A stretch of 64,000 nucleotides of DNA, from NCBI RefSeq assembly GCF_001927285.1, contig NZ_MSIG01000009.1, positions 62,001-126,000 of the forward strand, in the 5' to 3' direction. How positions within the stretch are numbered: position 1 is the stretch's first letter; every line of letters starts with the position of its first letter. This document shows, in pieces, positions 29,515-38,946 of the stretch. Under the pieces are notes generated by a model. That model did no database searches and was not told the origin of the DNA. It saw only the letters and a program-made list of their open reading frames with translations. Both the position numbers and the translations under genes were made by a program. This stretch comes from Mongoliimonas terrestris (GTDB lineage: Bacteria; Pseudomonadota; Alphaproteobacteria; Rhizobiales; Pleomorphomonadaceae).

Positions 29515-29979
29515 TCAGGCGACTTCGACGACCGCGTCGATCTCGACCGCCACGCCGAAGGGCAGGGCGGCGACGCCGAGGGCGCAGCGGGAATGCTTTC
29601 CCTTCTCGCCCAGCACTTGGCCCATCAGGTCGGACGCGCCGTTGATCACCTTCGGATGGTCGAGGAAATCCGGAGCCGAGTTGACGAAACCGTTGAGCCG
29701 CACCACCCGGACGATGTGGTCCAGGTCGCCCACGGTCGCCTTCACCTGCGCCAGGATGTTGAGCGCGCAGATCCGCGCCGCTTCCTGACCCTCCTCGATG
29801 GAGAGGCCGGCGCCGAGCTTGCCGGCGATCTCGCGGCCGTCCGGCGTGCGGGAGATCTGACCGGACACGAAAAGCAGGTTCCCGGTGCGGACCACCGGCA
29901 CGTAGTTGGCGGCCGGCAGGGGCGCCGCCGGGAGGGCCAGGCCCAGTTCGGCCATGAGAGATTCCACGATGCCAGCCAT
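29515..29979 (-). CDS. RidA family protein
   Basis: 154-aa member of the RidA/YjgF family; it belongs to the slightly longer subgroup with an N-terminal LMAELGLALP motif. The core GNLLFVSGQI and SRCALGVAALPFG, which includes the arginine that contacts the imine substrate in RidA, are present. Family members hydrolyse reactive enamines/imines formed by PLP enzymes. The ATG at 29979 has an AAGGAG site. Divergent from eipB. Confidence 0.9.
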   Translation of the reverse strand: MAGIVESLMAELGLALPAAPLPAANYVPVVRTGNLLFVSGQISRTPDGREIAGKLGAGLSIEEGQEAARICALNILAQVKATVGDLDHIVRVVRLNGFVNSAPDFLDHPKVINGASDLMGQVLGEKGKHSRCALGVAALPFGVAVEIDAVVEVA

Positions 29980-30122
29980 TCGTTTACTCCTTGAAAAGGT
30001 CCCGATCCCGCGCTTTATGGGCCGGCGGGCCGCCGTGCGCAATGCAAGACGCAGCGCACGAAGTGGCCGTTGTGGGTGCGGGAATGCAAGCCCGTCCCAT
30101 CCGCCTCACTGAAGGAGACGCC

Positions 30123-30947
30123 ATGCGGGCGCCGTTCAAGTCTGCCGTGTTCATGGCCGCCCTTCTGGCGGGGCCCGGGCTGTCTCCGGCCGCCGCCGCT
30201 GCCGCCAGCCTGCTGCCGCACCGGGCGGTCTACGACCTCCGTCTCGCCGATCAGCAGCCCCAGGGCGGTTCGGAAGGCATGGCGGCCGTCGGCGGGCGCA
30301 TGGTGTTCGAGTTCACCGGCACCCCGTGCGAGGGCTACACGGTCAACTTCCGCTTCGTGGTGGAGATGACCGACGGGGAGGGCTCCACCACGGTCACCGA
30401 CCTGCGCACCTCCACGTTCGAATCGGGCGCCGGCGACAGCTTCGACTTCCTGTCGCAGACCTTCACCAACCAGGTGCTGACCGACGAGGTGAAGGGCGCC
30501 GCCGTGCGCGGCGACAGCGGCGTCAGCGTCGACCTGGTCTCGCCCACCGAGGCCAAGGTCGCCTTCAAGCCGGAGGTGATCTTCCCGACCGAGCACCTCC
30601 TGAAGGTGATCGCCGCGGCCGAGAAGGGCGACACCGTGCTCGCCGGCGAGGTGTTCGACGGATCGGAGACCGGCGACAAGACCTACGCCACCTCCACCAT
30701 CATCGGCGAACCGATCAGCGGCCCGCCCGAGGGGCCGGCCGCCTCGGTCGGTACCACGCGCCGCTGGCCGGTGACGGTCGCCTACTTCGACGCCTCGCAG
30801 GGCGGCGACCTGACGCCCGAATACTCGATCGGTTTCGACCTCTTCGACAACGGTGTCTCGGCGGACCTTCGCATGGACTATGGCGAATTCGCGCTCCAGG
30901 GCGACCTCACCCATTTCGAGGCTCTGCCGACGACGCCCTGCGAATAA
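30123..30947 (+). CDS. eipB: Cell envelope protein EipB (DUF1849)
   Basis: 274-aa periplasmic protein with a signal peptide (hydrophobic 8-27, AAAAA near the cleavage site). The DUF1849 pattern is clear: LLPHRAVYDLRLA, GRMVFEFTGTPCEGY with the first cysteine, ETGDKTYATSTIIG, and a C-terminal TTPC. In Brucella, EipB folds as a beta-spiral with a disulfide between two such cysteines and supports envelope integrity. The family is restricted to alphaproteobacteria, mainly Hyphomicrobiales, which supports the taxonomic call. Confidence 0.92.
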   Translation: MRAPFKSAVFMAALLAGPGLSPAAAAAASLLPHRAVYDLRLADQQPQGGSEGMAAVGGRMVFEFTGTPCEGYTVNFRFVVEMTDGEGSTTVTDLRTSTFESGAGDSFDFLSQTFTNQVLTDEVKGAAVRGDSGVSVDLVSPTEAKVAFKPEVIFPTEHLLKVIAAAEKGDTVLAGEVFDGSETGDKTYATSTIIGEPISGPPEGPAASVGTTRRWPVTVAYFDASQGGDLTPEYSIGFDLFDNGVSADLRMDYGEFALQGDLTHFEALPTTPCE

Positions 30948-31032
30948 GTCCGGGAATGGCGAAAAACATACGGTAACATAATACCGCATCTGTAAGTCAT
31001 TGTTTTCGCTTGGCTGATCTCCGGCGGCCGGC

Positions 31033-31061
31033 TTGACGTTTCGGCATCGTCCGCGTATAGA
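31033..31061 (+). promoter_or_regulatory. Sigma-70 promoter of rplM-rpsI
   Basis: TTGACG at 31033-31038, a 17-base spacer, and TATAGA at 31056-31061, about 100 bases before the rplM ATG. This is the best promoter match in the window and fits the expected strong expression of ribosomal protein genes. Confidence 0.75.
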
Positions 31062-31161
31062 CCACGCCGACGACGGATGCCGCCACGGCTCCGTCCCCCG
31101 CAAACGGGCTCCCGCAGGGATCCGGCGCGGACGACGTCAAGAACAACGGATGGTTCAATCC

Positions 31162-31623
31162 ATGGCGACCTACTCGGCAAAGGCGTCCGAGGTCCAGAAG
31201 AAGTGGATCCTCATCGACGCTGAAGGCCTCGTTGTCGGCCGCGTCGCGACCCTGATCGCGATGCGCCTGCGCGGCAAGCACAAGGCCTCCTACACCCCGC
31301 ACATCGACGACGGCGACAACGTCGTCGTCATCAACGCGGACAAGGTGGTCTTCACCGGCCGGAAGTACCAGAACAAGAAGTATTACTGGCACACCGGCTA
31401 CATCGGCGGCATCAAGGAGCGCACCGCCCGTGCGATCCTGGAAGGCCGCTTCCCGGAGCGGGTCATCGAGAAGGCCGTCGAGCGCATGATCCCCGAGGGT
31501 CCGCTCGGCCGCCAGCAGCTCAAGAACCTGCGCGTCTACGCCGGCGCCGAGCATCCGCATGCCGCCCAGCAGCCCGAGCTGCTCGACGTCAAGTCCCTGA
31601 ACAAGAAGAACGCGAGGACCTGA
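31162..31623 (+). CDS. rplM: 50S ribosomal protein L13
   Basis: 153 aa, usual alphaproteobacterial length. Diagnostic segments are [43 protein letters not shown] and [20 protein letters not shown]. The ATG at 31162 matches the family start (MATYS); an in-frame ATG at 31150 would add four residues. rpsI starts 2 bases after its stop, the usual L13-S9 operon. Confidence 0.97.
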   Translation: MATYSAKASEVQKKWILIDAEGLVVGRVATLIAMRLRGKHKASYTPHIDDGDNVVVINADKVVFTGRKYQNKKYYWHTGYIGGIKERTARAILEGRFPERVIEKAVERMIPEGPLGRQQLKNLRVYAGAEHPHAAQQPELLDVKSLNKKNART

Positions 31624-31625
31624 CC

Positions 31626-32102
31626 ATGGCCGAGCTGTCCTCCCTCTCCGAACTCGCCGGCACCGCCATCGAGGCGCTGCCCGAAGCGCCGGTCCATGTC
31701 CAGAAGCTCGACAAGTTCGGCCGCGCCTACGCGACCGGCAAGCGCAAGGACGCCGTCGCCCGCGTGTGGGTCAAGCCGGGCACCGGCAAGATCACCGTGA
31801 ACGACAAGGACTTCACGGCCTATTTCGGCCGTCCCGTCCTGCAGATGATCGTCCAGCAGCCGATCTTCGCGACGAGCCGCGACGGCCAGTTCGACGTGGT
31901 CGCCACCGTCGCCGGCGGCGGTCTGTCCGGCCAGGCCGGCGCGCTGCGTCACGGCATCTCCAAGGCCCTCACCTACTACGAGCCGGGCCTGCGCGGCGTT
32001 CTGAAGAAGCTCGGCTTCCTCACCCGCGACAGCCGCGTCGTCGAGCGCAAGAAGTACGGCCGCCGGAAGGCCCGCCGCAGCTTCCAGTTCTCCAAGCGCT
32101 GA
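31626..32102 (+). CDS. rpsI: 30S ribosomal protein S9
   Basis: 158 aa including the roughly 30-residue N-terminal extension seen in alphaproteobacterial S9. The conserved body starts at [20 protein letters not shown], and the C-terminus ends with the universal basic tail ending SKR, which reaches the decoding site of the small subunit. Co-transcribed with rplM. Confidence 0.97.
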   Translation: MAELSSLSELAGTAIEALPEAPVHVQKLDKFGRAYATGKRKDAVARVWVKPGTGKITVNDKDFTAYFGRPVLQMIVQQPIFATSRDGQFDVVATVAGGGLSGQAGALRHGISKALTYYEPGLRGVLKKLGFLTRDSRVVERKKYGRRKARRSFQFSKR

Positions 32103-32140
32103 TCCTTCATCGGCGCCGGCGAACGGCAGACAAGACCATC

Positions 32141-32170
32141 AAGGGCGGCGCCACCGGTGCCGCCCTTTTT
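32141..32170 (+). terminator. Rho-independent terminator after rpsI
   Basis: AAGGGCGGC and GCCGCCCTT form a nine-base-pair stem around a nine-base loop, followed by a T run. It lies about 40 bases after the rpsI stop. The opposite-strand rnr gene ends 48 bases away and may share the hairpin, though that side has only a short A-derived tract. Confidence 0.85.
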
Positions 32171-32217
32171 GCGTTCGGAAACGGAAGTGGCGCCAGAAAC
32201 CCCGGACGGTGGACGCT

Positions 32218-34518
32218 TCAGCGGCCTCGGCGCGGGCCGTAGGTCTTGCGCGGCGCATTGCGCTCGCCGCTGCGGTCCGGATGGCGGAGGGAGGAGCGCA
32301 GGCGCGAGCGCGCCATCGGCCGCCCGGAGCGGCCGTCCGACAGGATCTCGAACCGCATCGCCCCGGCGAGCGGCGCCACCTCCACGAGCTTCACGTCCAC
32401 TGTGTCGCCGAGCTGGTAGGTCTCGCCCGTGCGCGAGCCGACGAGGGCATGGCGCACCTCGTCATAGGCATAGTAGTCCGCCCCGATGGTGGAGGCCGGG
32501 ATGAAGCCGTCGGCGCCGGTGTCGGCGAGCTTCACAAAGAGGCCTGCCTTGGTGACGCCCGCGATGCGCCCCCGGAAGGTGGCGCCGATCTTGTCCGACA
32601 GCCATTCGGCGATCAGCCGGTCGATCGTCTCGCGCTCCGCCTGCATGGCCCGGCGCTCCGCCGCCGAGATGTCGGCAGCGATCCGCTCGAGGCGCTCCTC
32701 GATGCCGGTCGGCAGGCCGTCGTCGCCAAGGCCGAGGGCGCGGATCAGCGCCCGGTGGACGATGAGATCCGCGTAGCGCCGGATGGGCGAGGTGAAGTGG
32801 GCGTAGCGCCTCAGATTCAGGCCGAAATGGCCGATGTTCAGCGGCGAGTATTCCGCCTGACTCTGGGAGCGCAGCACCACCTCGTTGATCAGCTGGGCGT
32901 TCGGGTGGTTCTCCACCTTGGTCAGCAGCCGGTTGAAGATGCCGGCCGTGAAGCTGCCCTGCTTGGCGATCTTGAGGTCGAGGGTCTGCAGGAAGTCGGA
33001 GAGCGACTCGATCTTGGAGAGCGACGGCTGGTCGTGGATCCGGTAGACGAGCGGCGAGCGCTTGGCCTCCAGCGTCTCCGCGGCGGCCACGTTCGCCTGG
33101 ATCATGAACTCCTCGATCAGCTTGTGCGCGTCCAGCCGCTCCGGCGTCACCACCTTGTCCACGGTGCCGTCCGGCTTCAAAAGCACCTTGCGCTCGGGAA
33201 GGTCCAGCTCCAGCGGCTCGCGTGCCGCCCGGCCGCGGGAGAGCACCGCATAGGCGTCCCAGAGCGGGCGGAGCACCGTCTCGAGGATAGGCGCCGCGCG
33301 CTCGCTCGGCCGGCCGTCGACAGCGGCCTGCGCCTCTTGGTAGGCGAGCTTGGCGGCCGAGCGCATCATCACCCGGTGGAAGCTGTGCCGCCGCTTGTGG
33401 CCGCTCTCGTCGAAGATCATCCGCACGGCAAGGGCAGGGCGGTCGACGCCCTCCTTCAGCGAGCAGAGGTCGTTGGAGATGCGCTCCGGCAGCATGGGGA
33501 TGACCCGGTCCGGGAAATAGACCGAGTTGCCGCGCTTCAGCGCCTCCTTGTCGAGGGCGCTGCCCGGCCGAACGTAGGCGGCCACGTCGGCGATGGCGAC
33601 GGTGACGATCACGCCGCCCGGGTTGGCGGGGTCCGGATCGGGCGTCGCGTGCACCGCGTCGTCGTGGTCCTTGGCGTCCGCCGGGTCGATGGTGACGAGC
33701 GGCAGGTCGCGCCAGTCCTCGCGGCCCGCCATGCTGGCGGCCGGCGCGGCCTCCGCCTCGGCGATCACCGCGTCGGGAAAGACGTACGGGATCTCGTTGG
33801 CCAGGATGGCGATCATGGAGACCGCCTTCTCCGACTTCATGGAGCCGACCCGCTCGCGCACCTTCGCCTGCGGCAGCCCGTAGCGGCCGGCGCGGTGCAC
33901 GTCGAGCGTCACCAGGTCGCCGTCCTCGGCGCCGTTCAGGTGCTCGGTGTCGATCACGAACTCATGGTGCTGCTTCTTGGAGATGGGCGACACGCGGGCG
34001 CCGCCCGCCGTCAGCCGCACCACCCCCATGATGCCCTCCGGTCGGCGGTCCAGGAGCTTGATCGGCCGCACGGCGGCGCGGGCGACGGCCTCGTAGCCGC
34101 GCGGCATGTCGGTGATGCGGCCAAGGATGCGGTCGCCGATCCCCGGGTTGATGCCGCCCTCCTGGCGACGGCCGGCCTTGGCCAGCACCAGGAGCTTCGG
34201 CGGCGGGCCGTTCTCCTCGTCCCAGGTCACCGGCTCGGCGAACACGTCGCCCTCCGCGTCGCGGGAGACCACCTCGCAGACGAGCACCGGGGGCAGGGCG
34301 CCCGGCTGGGACAGGCGCTTGGCGTGCCGCTCGATCAGCCCCTCGCCCTCCAACTCCTTCAGAAGCAACTTCAGCCCCACGCGCGCCTCGCCCTTCACGT
34401 CGAAGGCCTTGGCGATGTCGCGCTTGGTCGCCCGCGTCGGGTGCTCCGTGATGAAGCGCAGCACCGCCTCGCGGGTCGGAAAGGGAAGGGCGTCGTCGGG
34501 GCGGGGCTTGCGGGGCAA
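32218..34518 (-). CDS. rnr: Ribonuclease R
   Basis: 766-aa 3'-5' exoribonuclease that degrades structured RNA. In order: an N-terminal helix-turn-helix-like region (RDIAKAFDVKG), cold-shock domains, the RNB catalytic core with the acidic DPADAKDHDDAVHA motif, and a C-terminal S1 domain (FRGRIAGVTKAGLFVKL) with a basic tail. I chose the TTG at 34518 (PRKPRPDD follows), which has an AGGAG upstream; the frame is open further but without similarity. It lies in the Hyphomicrobiales order pyrB, pyrX, plsY, dprA, topA, rnr, here with a GGDEF gene between topA and rnr. Confidence 0.93.
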   Translation of the reverse strand: MPRKPRPDDALPFPTREAVLRFITEHPTRATKRDIAKAFDVKGEARVGLKLLLKELEGEGLIERHAKRLSQPGALPPVLVCEVVSRDAEGDVFAEPVTWDEENGPPPKLLVLAKAGRRQEGGINPGIGDRILGRITDMPRGYEAVARAAVRPIKLLDRRPEGIMGVVRLTAGGARVSPISKKQHHEFVIDTEHLNGAEDGDLVTLDVHRAGRYGLPQAKVRERVGSMKSEKAVSMIAILANEIPYVFPDAVIAEAEAAPAASMAGREDWRDLPLVTIDPADAKDHDDAVHATPDPDPANPGGVIVTVAIADVAAYVRPGSALDKEALKRGNSVYFPDRVIPMLPERISNDLCSLKEGVDRPALAVRMIFDESGHKRRHSFHRVMMRSAAKLAYQEAQAAVDGRPSERAAPILETVLRPLWDAYAVLSRGRAAREPLELDLPERKVLLKPDGTVDKVVTPERLDAHKLIEEFMIQANVAAAETLEAKRSPLVYRIHDQPSLSKIESLSDFLQTLDLKIAKQGSFTAGIFNRLLTKVENHPNAQLINEVVLRSQSQAEYSPLNIGHFGLNLRRYAHFTSPIRRYADLIVHRALIRALGLGDDGLPTGIEERLERIAADISAAERRAMQAERETIDRLIAEWLSDKIGATFRGRIAGVTKAGLFVKLADTGADGFIPASTIGADYYAYDEVRHALVGSRTGETYQLGDTVDVKLVEVAPLAGAMRFEILSDGRSGRPMARSRLRSSLRHPDRSGERNAPRKTYGPRRGR

Positions 34519-34762
34519 GGTTCTGGAAACTCCTGAATGGCCAGTCGACCCTAGAGCATCCTTCGACCGGAGTGAAACGCGGATCGAACGGCGGCGGCTC
34601 CAGGCTGGTTGGGCCGGAGCCCCGACCGAAGGGCAGTCGGGCCGACAGTCGCCTGGCGAGCCTCCCGACACGACTTGAACGCCGTCGTGCCGAACGGGTT
34701 CGCGGGCGGCTCCATCGCCGCTGCCCATGGCCCCGGCTGCCGGTCCGCGGCGCGTGGCGGGA

Positions 34763-35509
34763 TCAGGCCGCCGCCAGCATCACCTGGTTGCGACCGGCGG
34801 CCTTGGCCGCATAGAGCGCGCTGTCGGCCGCCGCGTAGAGCGGATGCACCTCGGCAAGCGACGGCGTTGCGGCCAGTCCGCAGGACAGGGTGACGCGGAC
34901 CGCCCCGGACGGGCTCGGGATCTGGAGCGTTTCCACGGCCGCACAGGCGCGCTGGATTGTGGGCAGCACGTCCTCGACGGCCTGCCCGAAGCAGAGGAGC
35001 GCGAACTCCTCGCCGCCGATCCGGCAAAGCGTGCCGACGGTGGCGAGGTCTCGTGCCAGTTCGTTGGCGACCGCCATCAGCACCCGGTCTCCCACCACGT
35101 GGCCCTTGGTGTCGTTCACCGTCTTGAACCGGTCGACATCGAGGATAGCCAGGGTGACGGGCTGTCCGATGTGCTGGTCGACGAGCTCCAGGAAGACTCG
35201 CCGATTGGGAAGGCCGGTCAGCACATCCGTTCGGCTCATCTGCTCGATCCGATTCTTGGCATCGAGGAGCGACAGATAGGCCGAACAACTCTGCAGGTTG
35301 ACCGGCAAGGCGAGCGCGATCGTCAACACGGCGCCCACGGCGGCGTATGTGACCGTGTCGAGAGCCGACAGGGCATCGGCCGCGAGGATCAGGGCAACGA
35401 CCAAGAGCGCTTCGCAAAGGACGAACGCGAACACGATGCCGTAGAGCCTCGGCCCAGGCTTAATCGCCCAGCCGAGCAGCTCTGCAAACCGAAACGGCAA
35501 AGGTGTCAT
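34763..35509 (-). CDS. Membrane-bound diguanylate cyclase (GGDEF)
   Basis: 248-aa protein with two predicted membrane helices (about 25-47 and 53-75), a short linker and a GGDEF domain. The active-site loop reads GGEEF, which is compatible with making cyclic di-GMP, and the DVDRFKTVND segment carries the metal-binding aspartate. An RxxD inhibitory-site motif was not evident. The ATG at 35509 has an AGGTGA site; a GTG at 35533 would add eight residues. It sits between topA and rnr, where most relatives have no such gene. Confidence 0.88.
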   Translation of the reverse strand: MTPLPFRFAELLGWAIKPGPRLYGIVFAFVLCEALLVVALILAADALSALDTVTYAAVGAVLTIALALPVNLQSCSAYLSLLDAKNRIEQMSRTDVLTGLPNRRVFLELVDQHIGQPVTLAILDVDRFKTVNDTKGHVVGDRVLMAVANELARDLATVGTLCRIGGEEFALLCFGQAVEDVLPTIQRACAAVETLQIPSPSGAVRVTLSCGLAATPSLAEVHPLYAAADSALYAAKAAGRNQVMLAAA

Positions 35510-35651
35510 TATGGCATTCACCTGTTCGGCCACGAGATTAGGCGGCAGGCGTGTCGAAACTCCTAATCATCATGTCAATGCGCAGTCCCGATCTCCATCG
35601 ATCCGGGACCGCCATCACGGAATTCTCCGTTCGGCGGCCCAGCCGTCCGGT

Positions 35652-38405
35652 TCAACCATCGGACTTGCGCGCGCGGGCCGCCGGCTTGTCGCCCGCGGCC
35701 TTTCCGCTCGCCGCCTTCGGGGCGGACGCCTTCGCGGCCGTGGCCGTCTTCCGGCTCGACGTCTTGGCCTTGCCGGCGGTCGAGCGGGCGGCGGTGCTCG
35801 CGCGCGCCGTTCCCTCGGCCGCCTCGCCGTCCGCCGCGGCGCCGTTCGCCTTGGCGGCAGACTTGCCCGACGACCGCGCGGCCTTCGCCTTGGCGGGCGA
35901 CTTGCCGGCCTTTTCCGAAAGCAGCGCCACAGCCTGCTCGGGCGTCACCGCCTGCGGGTCGGAGCCCTTCGGCAGGGTCGCGTAGATCTTGCCCCAGGCC
36001 ACGTACGGGCCGTAGCGCCCGTCCCGGACGGTCATCTCGCCGCCCTCCGGATGGTCGCCGAGCGTTTTCAGCGCAACGGGGGTCGCGCGGCCGCGGGCGC
36101 CCTTCTCCTTCTTCTCCGCCAGCACCGCCACGGCCCGGTTGAGCCCCACGGTGAACACCTCGTCGACGGAATCGAGGTTCGCGTAGACGCCGTCGTGCGC
36201 CACATAAGGGCCGTAGCGGCCGATGTTGGACTCGATCGGCTTGCCGGTCTCCGGATGGGTGCCGACCTGACGCGGCAGCTCCAGCAGGCGAAGCGCCTTC
36301 TCCAGGTCCATGGCGTCCGCCGTCCAGCCGCGCGGCAGCGACGCGCGCTTGGGCTTGTCGCCTTCGCCGAGCTGCACATAGGGCCCGAACCGGCCGACGC
36401 GGAGCGTCACCTCCAGCCCGCTCACCGGATCGGTGCCGAGCAGCTTGGTGCCGTCCCCGCCGATCCCCTCGCCTTCGCCCTCCACCGTGCCGAGCTGGCG
36501 GGTGTAGCGGCACTCCGGGTAGTTGGAGCAGCCGATGAAGGCGCCGAACTTGCCGAGCTTCAGCGACAGCTTGCCCGTGCCGCACACCTGGCAGACGCGC
36601 GGGTCCGACCCGTCCGCCCGGGCCGGGAAGACGTGGGCGGCCAGCTCCTCGTTGAGGGCGTCCAGCACCTGACTGACGCGCAGGTCCTTCACCTCCGCCA
36701 CATGGGCGGAGAAAGTCTGCCAGAAGCGGCGCAGCACCTCGCGCCAGTCCATGTCGCCGGACGAGATCTTGTCGAGCTCCTCCTCCAGGCTGGCGGTGAA
36801 GTCATACTCCACCCACCGCTCGAAGAAGCTTTCCAGGAAGGCGGTGACGAGCCGGCCCTTGTCGGACGGGATCAGCCGCTTCTTGTCGACGTTCACATAC
36901 TCGCGGTCGCGCAGGGTGGCGAGGGTCGCCGCATAGGTGGACGGCCGGCCGATGCCGAGCTCCTCCATCTTCTTCACCAGCGTCGCCTCGGTGAAGCGGG
37001 GCGGCGGCTCGGTGAAATGCTGGGTGGAGGTGATGCCGCGCCGGGCGAGGGCGTCGCCCGCGGCCATCTTCGGCAGCCGACCGCCGCCCTCCTCGTCGTC
37101 CTCGTCGTCCTTGCTCTCGGTGTAGAGCTTCAGGAAGCCATCGAACTTCAGCACCTGGCCGGTGGCGCGCAGGCCTGCCGCGCGCCCGTCCGCCGAGGCG
37201 ACGATGTCGACGGTGGTCCGCTCGAAGTCGGCGCTCTCCATCTGACTCGCCACGGTGCGTTTCCAGATCAGCTCATAGAGCCTGGCCTGCTCGTCCTCCA
37301 TGAAGCGCGCCACCGCCTTCGGCAGGCGGGAGAGGTCGGTCGGCCGGATGGCCTCGTGGGCCTCCTGGGCATTCTTGGCCTTGGTGGAGTAGAGCCGCGG
37401 CTTTTCCGGCAGGTAGCGCTCGCCGTATTCGGCCGCGATCACCTTGCGCGTGGCGGTGATCGCCTCCGGGGCAATCTGCACGCCGTCGGTCCGCATGTAG
37501 GTGATGAGGCCGACGGTCTCGCCGCCCACATCGACGCCCTCGTAGAGCCGCTGCGCCACCTGCATGGTGCGCTGGGCCGAGAAGCCAAGCTTGCGGGAGG
37601 CCTCCATCTGCAGGGTGGAGGTGGTGAAGGGCGGCCACGGGTTGCGCTTCTGCGGTCGCGCCTCGACGCTCGCAACCGAAAAGCTGGCGCGCTCCAGGAA
37701 GGTGCGGATGGCGGTCGCGGTCTCGCCGTCCTTGACGTCGAGGCGGCCGGTCTTGCGGCCGTCCCACTCGGAGAGCCGGGCCTCGAACTCGTCACCGGCC
37801 GGCGTCGCCAGACGGGCGAGCAGTGTCCAGTATTCCTGCGGGACGAAGGTCTCGATCTCGTTCTCGCGGCTGCAGACGAGGCGAAGCGCCACCGACTGCA
37901 CCCGGCCGGCCGAGCGGGCGCCCGGCAGCTTGCGCCAGAGCACCGGCGACAGGGTGAAGCCGACCAGATAATCGAGCGCCCGGCGGGCCAGGTAGGCCTC
38001 CACCAGCGGCGTGTCGATGTCGCGGGGCTTCGCCATGGCGTCGAGCACGGCCTGCTTGGTGATGGCGTTGAACACCACCCGCTGCACTGGCTTGCCCTTC
38101 AGCACCTTCTTGGCGTTGAGAACCTCCAGCACGTGCCAAGAGATGGCCTCGCCCTCGCGGTCCGGGTCGGTGGCAAGGATCAGACGGTCGGCCGACTTCA
38201 TGGCCGTCGCGATGTCGGCGAGGCGCTTGGACGACTTCCCGTCCACCTCCCACTGCATGGCGAAGTCCGCATCCGGATCGACGGAGCCGTCCTTGGCCGG
38301 CAGGTCGCGAACATGCCCGTAGGACGCGAGAACCGTGTAACCCCCGCCGAGATATTTGTTGATGGTCTTCGCCTTGGCAGGCGATTCCACGACTACGACG
38401 TCCAT
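35652..38405 (-). CDS. topA: DNA topoisomerase I
   Basis: 917-aa type IA topoisomerase. The Toprim domain is at the N-terminus (VVVESPAKAKTINKYL, DPDREGEAISWH), the active-site tyrosine is Y303 in ITYMRTDG, and one four-cysteine zinc ribbon (CQVCGTG to CSNYPEC) follows at about 595-630. Then come repeated alphaproteobacterial C-terminal units marked by RFGPYVQLG, RYGPYVAHD and RYGPYVAWG, and a tail of about 80 residues rich in Ala, Lys and Ser that probably binds DNA. It relaxes negative supercoils. Confidence 0.96.
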   Translation of the reverse strand: MDVVVVESPAKAKTINKYLGGGYTVLASYGHVRDLPAKDGSVDPDADFAMQWEVDGKSSKRLADIATAMKSADRLILATDPDREGEAISWHVLEVLNAKKVLKGKPVQRVVFNAITKQAVLDAMAKPRDIDTPLVEAYLARRALDYLVGFTLSPVLWRKLPGARSAGRVQSVALRLVCSRENEIETFVPQEYWTLLARLATPAGDEFEARLSEWDGRKTGRLDVKDGETATAIRTFLERASFSVASVEARPQKRNPWPPFTTSTLQMEASRKLGFSAQRTMQVAQRLYEGVDVGGETVGLITYMRTDGVQIAPEAITATRKVIAAEYGERYLPEKPRLYSTKAKNAQEAHEAIRPTDLSRLPKAVARFMEDEQARLYELIWKRTVASQMESADFERTTVDIVASADGRAAGLRATGQVLKFDGFLKLYTESKDDEDDEEGGGRLPKMAAGDALARRGITSTQHFTEPPPRFTEATLVKKMEELGIGRPSTYAATLATLRDREYVNVDKKRLIPSDKGRLVTAFLESFFERWVEYDFTASLEEELDKISSGDMDWREVLRRFWQTFSAHVAEVKDLRVSQVLDALNEELAAHVFPARADGSDPRVCQVCGTGKLSLKLGKFGAFIGCSNYPECRYTRQLGTVEGEGEGIGGDGTKLLGTDPVSGLEVTLRVGRFGPYVQLGEGDKPKRASLPRGWTADAMDLEKALRLLELPRQVGTHPETGKPIESNIGRYGPYVAHDGVYANLDSVDEVFTVGLNRAVAVLAEKKEKGARGRATPVALKTLGDHPEGGEMTVRDGRYGPYVAWGKIYATLPKGSDPQAVTPEQAVALLSEKAGKSPAKAKAARSSGKSAAKANGAAADGEAAEGTARASTAARSTAGKAKTSSRKTATAAKASAPKAASGKAAGDKPAARARKSDG

Positions 38406-38588
38406 CGGCTCTCGTCACTTGTTGTCGAGAAAAGACTGCCGCCGCAGCCACGATCGCCCATCGGCGCCCGGCTGGCACGGCTCGGCCCCCATTTACCGTC
38501 CCTCAATGGAAGACAACAGGCACTGGGGTCAAGTCGCGAGGCGATCGGGACCCTTGCGACACGCGCATTGCACGCCTTGGTTTCGCTC

Positions 38589-38617
38589 TTGACCTTACGC
38601 ACCTTTTGCAGGAAAAT
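38589..38617 (+). promoter_or_regulatory. Candidate promoter of the 75-aa gene
   Basis: TTGACC at 38589-38594, a 17-base spacer and GAAAAT at 38612-38617, in an AT-richer patch of the 299-base gap between topA and the small gene. Nothing else is recognised in the gap. Confidence 0.35.
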
Positions 38618-38704
38618 CCTACTCATGGTTGTAGGCACGTAGTGGATGGATGGCAGGTTTCGTCATATGCATTGCGCTTTAGCACACCGGCATGGGCGGT
38701 CCAG

Positions 38705-38932
38705 ATGGAACGGGGCACGGGCGGGTTGACGGACGCTCAGCGTGAGCGGGTCGAGTATATTGCACGCATGAGTCAGGAGTTGAGCCGCATGGCCGACGGC
38801 GCCGGTCTTAAAGTGCTGGCCTATCTTCTTGAAATGGCCCGTGAAGAAGCCGCTTCGGCCGGTGCCGGACAAACGAGGGTCGAGGCGGTTCCGCGGCAGC
38901 CCGACGGGGACATGACGCCGCGGACTCGCTGA
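38705..38932 (+). CDS. Small conserved hypothetical protein
   Basis: 75 aa with a helical core: LTDAQRERVEYIARMSQELS then GLKVLAYLLEMAREEA, followed by a polar tail. Small proteins of this shape (one amphipathic helix with an early RxxxEYI motif and a late AYLL motif) are common in Hyphomicrobiales, with no known role. It is the only plus-strand gene between topA and dprA, which are both on the minus strand. The ATG at 38705 is chosen because the similarity starts there. Confidence 0.55.
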   Translation: MERGTGGLTDAQRERVEYIARMSQELSRMADGAGLKVLAYLLEMAREEAASAGAGQTRVEAVPRQPDGDMTPRTR

Positions 38933-38946
38933 AGGCACGCGCCCGG

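Noticed and set aside
32209..34536. Plus-strand open frame of 775 codons opposite rnr
   Set aside because: Antisense of RNase R with composition typical of shadow frames (His, Arg, Val and Leu rich) and no recognisable motif.
34519..34762. Rhizobial-type intergenic repeat (TAGAGCAT start) before rnr
   Set aside because: CTAGAGCATCCTTCGACC near 34552 resembles the start of a common Hyphomicrobiales repeat, but the rest does not match well and no second copy was seen in the window.
38393..38638. Minus-strand 81-codon frame upstream of topA
   Set aside because: It overlaps the start of topA in another frame and its codon pattern and composition do not look coding; no similarity recognised.
35511..38642. 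Plus-strand open frame of 1043 codons opposite topA
   Set aside because: It is the antisense of a well-supported topA gene. In GC-rich DNA such long antisense frames are common, and the translation is a low-complexity Arg/Gly/Leu/Ala mixture with no domain.
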